A model generated the notes under the pieces. The model was not told where the DNA came from. It searched no databases and was given only the letters and a program-made list of their open reading frames with translations. From Ramlibacter sp. (GTDB lineage: Bacteria; Pseudomonadota; Gammaproteobacteria; Burkholderiales; Burkholderiaceae_C), in contig JAMPXR010000090.1 in assembly GCA_023701085.1 (NCBI GenBank), positions 1-8,620 of the forward strand: a stretch of DNA of 8,620 nt. Reading direction: 5' to 3'. Shown one piece after another: positions 1-5,983 of the stretch (the first letter of the stretch is position 1; each line of letters begins with the position of its first letter). The position numbers were made by a program, and so were the translations under genes.

Positions 1-560
1 TGCACGGCGTGACCTACTGGTTCATGAAGGGCGAGACCATCCATGGCTTTCCGCCGGCCTTTCGCGCCGTCGGCAGCGGCTACTGGCTAGCGGTGCCGAT
101 CCCGGTGTACGTCATGGTGCTGTTCCTGACCGCCGGCGTCGTGTTCGCGCAGCGCACCACCTGGGGCCAGGAAATCTACGCGATCGGGGCCAATCCCGAA
201 GCAGCCCGGCTCTCAGGGGTTCCCGTCAGGCGGCGCCTGGTGCTGGTGTACGTGGCCAGCGGCGCGATGGCCGGACTGGCCAGCCTCATCTTCCTGGCGC
301 GACTGAACTCCGCCGAAGGGGACATCGGCGAATCCCTGACCCTGCCGGCGATCGCCGCCGTCCTGATCGGCGGGACCTCGCTGTTCGGCGGCGTGGGTTC
401 GATGCTGGGAACCCTGGTCGGCGCCGTGATCCTGACGCTGGTGCTCAATTTCATGAACCTGTTGACGATCAACGCCAACTGGCAGCCGCTGGTGACGGGC
501 GTCATCGTGGTGCTCGCTGTATTTTTGGACAACCTCACTCGCAAAGGAGACTCTCGATGA
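1..560 (+). CDS. Sugar ABC transporter permease, RbsC-type (5' end missing)
   Basis: This is the C-terminal part of an inner-membrane permease of the ribose/xylose/simple-sugar ABC importer class (BPD_transp_2 fold). It forms the channel through which an ATPase drives uptake of the substrate delivered by the binding protein encoded next. The reading frame is open from the first bases, so the start lies upstream; the GTG at position 9 is internal. Visible hallmarks are the cytoplasmic coupling-loop sequence with GANPEAARLSGV, the conserved stretch LPAIAAVLIGGTSLFGG, and several long hydrophobic segments, the last ending just before the C-terminal DNLTRKGDSR. About 185 residues are visible of the usual 310-340. 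The TGA stop overlaps the ATG of the binding-protein gene (ATGA), so translation is probably coupled. The matching ATPase gene should lie upstream. The substrate cannot be told from this fragment. Confidence 0.93.
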   Translation, partial: HGVTYWFMKGETIHGFPPAFRAVGSGYWLAVPIPVYVMVLFLTAGVVFAQRTTWGQEIYAIGANPEAARLSGVPVRRRLVLVYVASGAMAGLASLIFLARLNSAEGDIGESLTLPAIAAVLIGGTSLFGGVGSMLGTLVGAVILTLVLNFMNLLTINANWQPLVTGVIVVLAVFLDNLTRKGDSR

Positions 561-1525
561 AACCCCTTCGGTCCGTGACCCTGGCGCTCGCCGCTCTCGC
601 CGCCCTGGCTGGCACCGGCGTGGCCCGCGCCGACAACGAGCGGCTGGCCGTCTTCACCAAGAACCAGACCAATCCCTACTTCCAGGCCGTGCGCCTGGGC
701 TCGGAAGCGGCCGCCCGGCAGATGAAGGCCACGGTCACGCATTACGTGCCGACCAAACCCGACAGCATTCCCGAGCAGATGAGCCAGATCGAGGATGTGA
801 TCGTCAAGAAGCCCGACGCGATCGTCTTCGTGCCGGTGGACTACAAGGCGATGGCGCCCGGCGTCCAGAAGATCAACACCGCCAAGATCCCGGTGGTCAA
901 CGTCACCGACCGCAGCGAGATCGGAACCTTTGTCTCCTTCGTCGGCGCGAGCGACTACGACCTGGGCAAGGAAGCCGCGCGCGTCCTGTTCAAGGCCATG
1001 GGTGGCAAGGGCAACGTGATCGGGATCGAAGGCGTCAAGGGCTCGCTGACCAATATCGACCGCCAGCGCGGCATGCGCGACGCGCTGAAGGAGTTCCCGA
1101 ACATCAAGCTGCTGGCGTCGCAGCCGGGCAACTACCAGCGCCTGCAGGCGCTGCAGGTGATGGAAAACCTGATGCAGTCCTATCCGCAGATCGACGGCGT
1201 GTTCGCGGCCAACGACGCGATGGCCGCCGGGGCCATCGAGGCCATGGAAGGTGCCAACCGCAAGGCGCTGGTGGTGGGCATCAACGGCACCAAGGAGGCG
1301 ATCGACGCGATCAACGCCGGCAAGATGCTGGCCACGGGCGACTACAACGGCTTTCTGCAGGGCTGCCTGGGCACCATGGCGGCGCTGCGCTCGCTGCGCG
1401 GCCAACCGGTGCCCAAGGAAATCGTGCTGCCCGCGGCCGTGATCGACAAGTCCAACACCGCAGGCCACGCCGTCCCGGTGGAAAAGCGCAGCTGCCCGCG
1501 CTGGGAGGATGCGGTCAAGTCCTGA
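557..1525 (+). CDS. Periplasmic sugar-binding protein of ABC importer (RbsB-like)
   Basis: This 322-residue solute-binding protein (Peripla_BP_4, type I periplasmic binding fold) captures a sugar or sugar-like ligand in the periplasm and hands it to the permease encoded just upstream. A clear Sec signal peptide is present: Lys and Arg near the start, an Ala/Leu-rich core, and a probable cleavage site after ARA at residue 25. The mature part shows family features: NPYFQAVRLG near the N-terminus, the strand DAIVFVPVD, the hinge-side region IPVVNVTD, the ligand-loop sequence DRQRGMRDAL, and GVFAANDAMAAGAIEA around residue 220. Length is normal for the family. The ATG has an excellent Shine-Dalgarno AAAGGAG seven bases upstream and overlaps the permease stop. 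The order permease then binding protein matches ribose-type operons. The ligand is not identifiable from sequence alone; the peptidase-like gene downstream leaves open an unusual one. Confidence 0.93.
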   Translation: MKPLRSVTLALAALAALAGTGVARADNERLAVFTKNQTNPYFQAVRLGSEAAARQMKATVTHYVPTKPDSIPEQMSQIEDVIVKKPDAIVFVPVDYKAMAPGVQKINTAKIPVVNVTDRSEIGTFVSFVGASDYDLGKEAARVLFKAMGGKGNVIGIEGVKGSLTNIDRQRGMRDALKEFPNIKLLASQPGNYQRLQALQVMENLMQSYPQIDGVFAANDAMAAGAIEAMEGANRKALVVGINGTKEAIDAINAGKMLATGDYNGFLQGCLGTMAALRSLRGQPVPKEIVLPAAVIDKSNTAGHAVPVEKRSCPRWEDAVKS

Positions 1526-1593
1526 CCGCACCGTCCCGTTCGGCCCCCTGCAGCCGACCGCGAATTGAGGGAAACTGGCGTGTCCAGCATCTG

Positions 1594-1626
1594 GCCGGCG
1601 CCGGCAACCGCGTTGCCGGCGCCGGC
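1594..1626 (+). terminator. Strong GC hairpin after the binding-protein gene
   Basis: A perfect 14-base inverted repeat (left arm 1594-1607, right arm 1613-1626) encloses the five bases CCGCG, whose outer C and G can also pair. The arms are built from GCCGGC units and close with AA/TT at the loop. It lies 68 bases after the binding-protein stop and 51 bases before the start of the M24 gene. No U tract follows directly; a run of seven T occurs only at 1660-1666, next to the downstream ribosome binding site. It may therefore be a partial terminator, or an mRNA 3'-end stabiliser that keeps binding-protein transcript levels above those of the genes downstream. The structure is seen in the sequence; the role is inferred. 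Confidence 0.5.
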
Positions 1627-1677
1627 TGAGCAGCAGCGCCGCAACCCCTGACATATCCATTTTTTTCGGAGAAGTCC

Positions 1678-2931
1678 ATGAAATACAACCGCCCGCATGC
1701 CACCGCTTCCTGGGGCACCATGGCCAAGGACTGGGAACTTGGCGTTGACTACCAACGCATGAACCGCGAGCGGCTGGCCCGGGCGCAGGCGGCCATCAAG
1801 AATGCCGGCCTGGGCGGCGTGCTGAGCTTCAGCGTCGACAACGTACGCTACGTCACCAGCACCCACATCGGCGAGTGGTCGCGCGACAAGTTCGACCGCT
1901 ACAGCCTGTGCGTGCCCGATGCGCCACCGTTCCTGTGGGACCCGGCCCCGCCGGCCAAGCGCATCTCCAGCCCCTGGATCGCCGACCGCGTCGAGCCGCC
2001 CAAGAGCATCCTGCAAGGGGCGCTGCCGCCCAAGATGGAGGTGCAGGCCGATTTCGCCAAGCAGATCCGCAAGGCCATGGCCGACTACGGCATCAGCGGC
2101 AAGCCGCTGGGGGTGGACGTGATCGAGCTGCCGATGCTGCGCGCCCTGGAAAAAGAAGGCATCGAGGTGGTCGACGGCCAGCAGGCCATGCTGGATGCGC
2201 GCGAGATCAAGACGGCCGACGAGATCCAGTGCCTGAAGGTGGCCGCCGGCATGGTGGACGCCACCTACTACGACATCTGCAAGGCAATCCGCCCGGGCGT
2301 GCGCGAGAACGAGCTGGTGGCCATCGCCAATGACCGGCTGTTCCGCCTGGGCTCCGAGCGCGTGGAATGCGTCAACTCGGTGGCCGGCCCGCGCGGCACG
2401 CCCCATTCGCACACCATGAGCGACCGCATCATCCAGCCGGGCGACATGGTCTACCTGGACATCATGCATTCGTTCAACGGCTACCACACCTGCTACTACC
2501 GCACCTTCGTCTGCGGCGAACCCAACAAGCACCAGATCGAGGCCTACGAGCTGGCCAGCAAGTGGATCAGCGCCTCGATCGACGCCATCAGGCCCGGCAT
2601 CAGCGTGGACGAGGTGGCGCAGGTCTGGCCCAAGGCGCAGGAGTTCGGCTACAAGAACGAGGAAGAGGCGTTCCTGCTGCAGTACGGCCATGGCATCGGC
2701 CTGGGCCTGTGGGAGCGGCCGATCTTCACCCGCCGCTTCGCCGGCCAGGACACCAAGCTCAAGGAAGGCATGGTGTTCGCGGTGGAGACCTGGAAGGGCG
2801 CCGCCGACGGCTCCGGCGCCGCGCGCATCGAAGAGGAAGTGGTGGTCACCAAGGACGGCTGCGAGATCATCACCAACTTCCCGTCGGACCGCCTGATCTC
2901 CTGCGGCCTGCCGGGCTGCGAAGTCTTCTGA
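1678..2931 (+). CDS. M24-family (pita-bread) peptidase-like enzyme with Cys in metal site
   Basis: This 417-residue cytoplasmic protein has the two-part layout of aminopeptidase P, prolidase, creatinase and DddP-type enzymes: a creatinase-type N-terminal domain (about 25-165) and a catalytic pita-bread domain (about 180-400). Family ligands are visible: Asp261 in VYLDIM, His338 in GHGIGLGL, Glu370 in FAVET and Glu385 in RIEEEVVVT. Histidines in TPHSH (243-245) fit the substrate-side His. The second bridging Asp, expected 11 residues after Asp261 in GYxxDxxRTF, is Cys272 (GYHTCYYRTF). The metal site is therefore altered, and ordinary Xaa-Pro peptidase activity should not be assumed; a lyase or hydrolase acting on a small molecule is possible. 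The C-terminus ends in CGLPGC. ATG 1678 has a GGAGA Shine-Dalgarno five bases upstream. It follows a sugar-type importer and precedes a COG0523 GTPase by 25 bases. The fold is certain; the substrate is unknown. Confidence 0.88.
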   Translation: MKYNRPHATASWGTMAKDWELGVDYQRMNRERLARAQAAIKNAGLGGVLSFSVDNVRYVTSTHIGEWSRDKFDRYSLCVPDAPPFLWDPAPPAKRISSPWIADRVEPPKSILQGALPPKMEVQADFAKQIRKAMADYGISGKPLGVDVIELPMLRALEKEGIEVVDGQQAMLDAREIKTADEIQCLKVAAGMVDATYYDICKAIRPGVRENELVAIANDRLFRLGSERVECVNSVAGPRGTPHSHTMSDRIIQPGDMVYLDIMHSFNGYHTCYYRTFVCGEPNKHQIEAYELASKWISASIDAIRPGISVDEVAQVWPKAQEFGYKNEEEAFLLQYGHGIGLGLWERPIFTRRFAGQDTKLKEGMVFAVETWKGAADGSGAARIEEEVVVTKDGCEIITNFPSDRLISCGLPGCEVF

Positions 2932-2956
2932 CGGTGGAGGCGGTGGCGGCGGCGCG

Positions 2957-4072
2957 ATGGTGATGGCGCAAACGCCCGTTTCCATCGTCACCGGCTTTCT
3001 CGGCAGCGGCAAGACCACGCTGCTGAACCGCGCGCTGCGGGACCCGCTCCTCGCGCGCACCGCGGTGCTGATCAACGAATTCGGCGAGATCGGGCTCGAC
3101 CACGACCTGGTGCAGGCCGGCAGCGACAATGTCGTGCTGCTGGAGAACGGCTGCCTGTGCTGCGCCGTCAAGGGCGACCTGGTCAAGGCGCTGGACACCC
3201 TCGCGCGCGGCGCGCTCAAGGGCGAGCTGCCGCCGTTCGACCGCTGCGCGATCGAGACCTCGGGCCTGGCCGAGCCGACGCCGGTGATCGAGGTGCTGCT
3301 CTCGGAGCCGACCATCGCGGCACGCTACGCGCTGCACGACGTGACCACCACGGTCGACGCGATCAACGGCGCGGCCACGCTGGCCGCCCATCTGGAATCA
3401 GCCAAGCAGGTGGCGCTGGCCGACCGCGTGCTGGTCACCAAGACCGACCTGTTGGCCGAAGGCGCGGTGGGCCAGGAGTCGCTGGCGGACCTGCACGCTC
3501 GCATCGCCGCGCTGAACCCGGCGGCGGCAATTCTCGACGCGAGCAAGATCGCCCACCCGGCCGAACTGATGACCGCGCCCAACGACGACGCCTCGCCGCT
3601 GCGCACCATCGAGCGCGTCGCCGCGGCGCTGTCACTGCAAGGCACAGCGGCGCTGGCGGGTCATGAGAGTAGCGGCTCGGAGCCGTCTGTAGCTGCGAAC
3701 GGCGATGCAAACGAGCCAGGCCGGCCGCGCTACGCCCGCGTGCACGCGCCGCGCGAGGCCGACGGCCGCATCCGCACCTTCAGCTTCGTGCGCGACGAGC
3801 CGATGGCGATGCGTGCATTGGAGATGTTCCTGGAAGCGCTGCAGCAAAGCCTGGGCCCGGCGCTGCTGCGGGTGAAAGGCTTGGTCCACGTGCGCGAGCA
3901 TCCACAAGGCCCGGCCGTCGTGCACGGCGCGCAGCAACTGCTGCATGGGCTGACATGGATGCCAGCATGGCCGAGCGAGGACCGCCGCACCCGTATCGTC
4001 TTCATCATGCTGGCCGAGAAGGCGGGCGAGGTGGAGGAGCTGTTCGAGTGGGTGAGGAGGATGGCGCGCTGA
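2957..4072 (+). CDS. COG0523/CobW-type GTPase, putative metallochaperone
   Basis: This 371-residue G3E-family GTPase is of the kind that loads or handles metal ions (relatives: CobW, YjiA, ZigA/ZNG1). The G domain carries Walker A GFLGSGKT at 13-20, the INEFGEIGLD region at 39-48, the metal-binding CxCC motif GCLCC at 65-69, ETSGLAEPTPV, and the guanine-specificity motif TKTD in LVTKTDLL. A CobW_C-type domain fills about residue 260 to the end, with TFSFVRDEPM at its start and a Trp/Arg-rich C-terminus. A polar, Ser/Gly/Asn-rich linker (about 234-257) joins the domains and has atypical codons. ATG 2957 is chosen because the conserved VSIVTGFLG strand starts only seven residues later; a second ATG at 2963 is equally possible. 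GGAGG at 2936-2940 is rather far (16 bases) from the start. The short gap from the M24 gene suggests a shared transcript. Which metal it binds cannot be read from the sequence. Confidence 0.92.
   Translation: MVMAQTPVSIVTGFLGSGKTTLLNRALRDPLLARTAVLINEFGEIGLDHDLVQAGSDNVVLLENGCLCCAVKGDLVKALDTLARGALKGELPPFDRCAIETSGLAEPTPVIEVLLSEPTIAARYALHDVTTTVDAINGAATLAAHLESAKQVALADRVLVTKTDLLAEGAVGQESLADLHARIAALNPAAAILDASKIAHPAELMTAPNDDASPLRTIERVAAALSLQGTAALAGHESSGSEPSVAANGDANEPGRPRYARVHAPREADGRIRTFSFVRDEPMAMRALEMFLEALQQSLGPALLRVKGLVHVREHPQGPAVVHGAQQLLHGLTWMPAWPSEDRRTRIVFIMLAEKAGEVEELFEWVRRMAR
3673..3685. repeat. Small inverted repeat in GTPase linker
   Basis: CGGCTC and GAGCCG form a perfect six-base inverted repeat around a single G. 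It lies in the segment encoding the interdomain linker of the COG0523 GTPase, where codons rare in the neighbourhood (AGT, TCT, GTA, GCT, GCA, CCA) cluster. It may mark a small inserted element, but it is short enough to be chance. Confidence 0.3.
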
Positions 4073-4117
4073 GCAAGCTTGCGATGCTGTGATCGTCCCG
4101 CGCCCACGCCCCGGTCG

Positions 4118-4654
4118 TCAGACCTTCCTGCCGTAGTAGAGATGGCCCACCAGTTCACCGTCGATTGACGCGACGTCCGGCAGCCTTCCCCACAGCTCGA
4201 AGCCGCACTTCTTCATCAAGTTGACGCTCGCGGTGTTCTTCTCGAGCAGTATGCCGAAGAGTACATGCTTGCCCAGCCGCGGCGCCTCGTCGATCGCGTG
4301 TCGCACGAGCTGGGTGCCGACGCCGCGACCCCGGAACGCGGCGCGAACGTAATATGAAATTTCGGCGGTTCGACGGAACGCGGCGCGGCCGGGCCGGTGC
4401 GCGCTCAGCGACGACCAGCCGACCGCCCTTCCACCTGACTCGGCCACGTAGATGGGGAGAACCGCCGGATCATGTTCGCGGAACCACTCCAGCCGCTGTT
4501 CAACGGTGACATCTTCAAGGTCTCCCGTGGCGAACCGCTGCCGGACCGCTTCGTTGTAGATCGACACGATCTCGCCGAGATCGTGCAGCGTGGCCAGACG
4601 AATCCTTATCGATTCCACACGGACATCCGATGCCAAGGAAGTTTGGATAAGCAC
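4118..4654 (-). CDS. GNAT-family N-acetyltransferase, phosphinothricin acetyltransferase-like
   Basis: This is an acetyl-CoA-dependent N-acetyltransferase of up to 178 residues. The N-terminal strand IRLATLHDLGEIVSIYNEAV (about 18-37) is typical of the PAT/Bar subgroup. VGWSSLS and EISYYVRAAFRGRGVGTQLV carry the central strand and the acetyl-CoA pyrophosphate loop (RGRGVG at 108-113). NTASVNLMKKCGFELWGRL is the usual C-terminal region, followed by GHLYYGRKV. Substrates of this subgroup range from phosphinothricin to amino acids such as methionine derivatives, so the substrate is unassigned. The start is uncertain: GTG at 4654 gives the longest form, while GTG at 4618 (codon 13) would start just before the first conserved strand; neither has a convincing Shine-Dalgarno. 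It converges on the GTPase gene with 45 bases between the two stops. It is 192 bases downstream of the HAD gene, so it may have its own promoter. Confidence 0.87.
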   Translation of the reverse strand: MLIQTSLASDVRVESIRIRLATLHDLGEIVSIYNEAVRQRFATGDLEDVTVEQRLEWFREHDPAVLPIYVAESGGRAVGWSSLSAHRPGRAAFRRTAEISYYVRAAFRGRGVGTQLVRHAIDEAPRLGKHVLFGILLEKNTASVNLMKKCGFELWGRLPDVASIDGELVGHLYYGRKV

Positions 4655-4846
4655 GGCTGCGGCCAGCGGTGCTTCGCGTTCATGAACGGGATTGTGGACG
4701 AATATCCGCGTGCGGCCCGCGGTCGCCCGCGGCCCTGGCCGCCTCGTGGGAAGTATGGCGAACGCGCCAGTGACAGTGCTCTGGGGCTTTGCGCCTTGCC
4801 GCCGCGCCAGACATGATCCATTGGCGCAGGGGTTGGCGGCAGCCCG
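4655..4846. other. Intergenic gap between HAD and GNAT genes, with 12-bp palindrome
   Basis: This 192-base gap lies between two minus-strand genes. It contains a perfect 12-base palindrome CGTTCATGAACG at 4677-4688, 22 bases upstream of the longest GNAT start, which could be an operator or chance. It also holds a tandem pair of CCCGCGG units around 4740 upstream bases' GC-rich core and a weak inverted repeat (GCGCCA at 4804-4809 with TGGCGC at 4822-4827) after the HAD stop that could be a poor terminator. No convincing gene or promoter was found. Confidence 0.35.
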
Positions 4847-5491
4847 TTACGCGGTCAGGTCGGCGATCTCGTCGAGCTGCGAGACCATCCAGTCTGGCGG
4901 CGCGGCGGCAAAGGCCGGTCCCTGGGATTCGCCGCCATGAATGATCGCCACCCGCATCCCGACGGCACGAGCGGCGCGGACGTCAGCCAGGCTGTCGCCG
5001 ACGAACAGCGCCTCTTGCGCAGGCACCTTCATCGTGGCGAGCACCGCCGACACACCCTCCGGGTCGGGTTTGAGGTGCATCACGTCGTCGCGGCCGAGCA
5101 CCGGCCACAACATCCGCTGAATGCCGAAACGACCGAGTGCGGCGTCGAGTGCCGCACGCCCGACGTTGCTGACCATTGCCGATCCGACCTGGCGATCGGC
5201 CAGCCGCTGCAGCAGCGCGGATGCACCCGATCGCAGCGACCAGCGCGTCAGCGCGTCGGCATCCCAGCGGTCGTAGATCGGAAATAGCGCCCGGCGCAAG
5301 GCCTCGAGCCGCCCCTGCGCTGCGGCCCGGTCGGCCGCGGTGTTCCACATCTGGGCGTAATTGCCCTCGACAGGGTACCCCTGTTCGGCGAAGGCTCTGC
5401 GCAGTTCGGCCTCGGCCGGCACGAGCCGCCACTGGAAGTCGACCAGCGTGCCCTCGAAGTCGAATACGACTGCCCGAATCAGCTTGTCCAT
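4847..5491 (-). CDS. HAD-family hydrolase, phosphoglycolate phosphatase-like
   Basis: This 214-residue soluble phosphatase belongs to the haloacid dehalogenase superfamily, subfamily IA, with an alpha-helical cap inserted after motif I. Motif I is DFEGTLVD with the nucleophile Asp11; the cap covers about residues 20-90; motif II is Ser108 in MVSNVGR; motif III is Lys141 in HLKPDPEG; motif IV is GDSLADVRAAR (Asp166, Asp170) for Mg2+ binding. The usual general acid/base Asp two residues after the nucleophile is Glu13, an uncommon replacement confirmed from the codon, which could slow or change the chemistry. Relatives hydrolyse phosphoglycolate, sugar phosphates or nucleotides; the substrate here is unassigned. 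ATG 5491 has a GGAG about 11 bases upstream, a loose fit. It ends with TAA and lies 165 bases downstream of the guanidinium exporter, so co-transcription with that gene is possible but not shown. Confidence 0.9.
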   Translation of the reverse strand: MDKLIRAVVFDFEGTLVDFQWRLVPAEAELRRAFAEQGYPVEGNYAQMWNTAADRAAAQGRLEALRRALFPIYDRWDADALTRWSLRSGASALLQRLADRQVGSAMVSNVGRAALDAALGRFGIQRMLWPVLGRDDVMHLKPDPEGVSAVLATMKVPAQEALFVGDSLADVRAARAVGMRVAIIHGGESQGPAFAAAPPDWMVSQLDEIADLTA

Positions 5492-5558
5492 GCCCGATGT
5501 TGCTCCGCTTGATCGCCAACCCGACTGAAGTGCTTGACGATATCAGGATCGGAAACAC

Positions 5559-5753
5559 ATGGCCATGCGACAGCGCTTGGTTGCGCTGACCGCGATCGGC
5601 CTGGGCATCGTGGGCGCCGGGCTTTGGTGGCAGCCTGCTCACCGATATCAAGCGGCTCACCCCTCCGAAAAGACTCTCAATCCGATGATTCCGGCCGCGA
5701 TCACGGCGATGGAGGCGAGTCGCCCGGCCGACGCGGATTCTCCAAACAAATAG
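5559..5753 (+). pseudogene. Possible remnant of an exported-protein gene (weak)
   Basis: A 64-codon plus-strand frame begins MAMRQRLVALTAIGLGIVGA, which looks like a genuine signal anchor: basic residues, then about 18 hydrophobic residues, then Trp-Trp. A weak AGGA-like element precedes it. After about residue 35 the frame runs into DNA antisense to the 3' end of the guanidinium exporter and stops. It could be the surviving 5' end of a gene cut off when the exporter block arrived, or simple chance in GC-rich DNA between two minus-strand genes. I could not name a family. Confidence 0.2.
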
Positions 5754-5977
5754 ATGCCGAGAACGGCGGTTCCGATGGCGCCCACCCCGGTCCAGACCGC
5801 GTAGGCCGTGCCCACAGGAAGATTCTTCATCGCCATCGCGAGCAGCAAGACGCTGGCCGACATCGCGGCCAAGGTGCCCACACTCGGCCAGAGGCGAGTG
5901 AACCCTTGCGTGTACTTCAGTCCGACGGCCCAGCCGATCTCGAAGAGACCGGCGACGAACAGGATCATCCAGGACAT
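5657..5977 (-). CDS. sugE: Guanidinium exporter SugE/Gdx (SMR family)
   Basis: This 106-residue small multidrug resistance protein has four transmembrane helices and acts as a dimer in the inner membrane, exchanging protons for guanidinium. The essential membrane Glu is Glu13 in [20 protein letters not shown], a sequence characteristic of SugE/Gdx rather than EmrE. The signature [19 protein letters not shown] (51-69) and the final helix AGIIGLRVF also match the E. coli SugE/Gdx pattern as I recall it. Length is full. The start ATG at 5977 is fixed by a GGGGG Shine-Dalgarno (5984-5988) six bases upstream. A guanidine-II riboswitch lies directly in its leader, so the assignment rests on two independent lines. 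Expression should rise when guanidine accumulates. No guanidine-degrading enzyme is seen in the window. Confidence 0.96.
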   Translation of the reverse strand: MSWMILFVAGLFEIGWAVGLKYTQGFTRLWPSVGTLAAMSASVLLLAMAMKNLPVGTAYAVWTGVGAIGTAVLGIYLFGESASAGRLASIAVIAAGIIGLRVFSEG

Positions 5978-5983
5978 ACGGAA

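Noticed and set aside
1678..2931. DMSP lyase DddP or creatinase as a firm name for the M24 protein
   Set aside because: The overall layout is similar, but DddP keeps the second Asp ligand that is Cys here, and creatinase lacks the metal ligands retained here. Only the fold family is supported.
176..3315. Very long minus-strand open frames opposite the binding-protein, M24 and GTPase genes
   Set aside because: Their translations are Arg/His/Gly/Ala-rich and match no family, while the plus-strand frames show clear domains. They are a GC-content artefact.
4073..4082. Palindrome GCAAGCTTGC just after the GTPase stop as a terminator
   Set aside because: With no loop and no U tract it cannot form a normal terminator hairpin, and ten bases is within chance expectation.
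4118..5977. Integron gene-cassette array (GNAT, HAD and SMR genes on one strand)
   Set aside because: The gene types fit, but no attC-like core sites or inverted-repeat recombination sites were found between the genes, and sugE has its own riboswitch leader.
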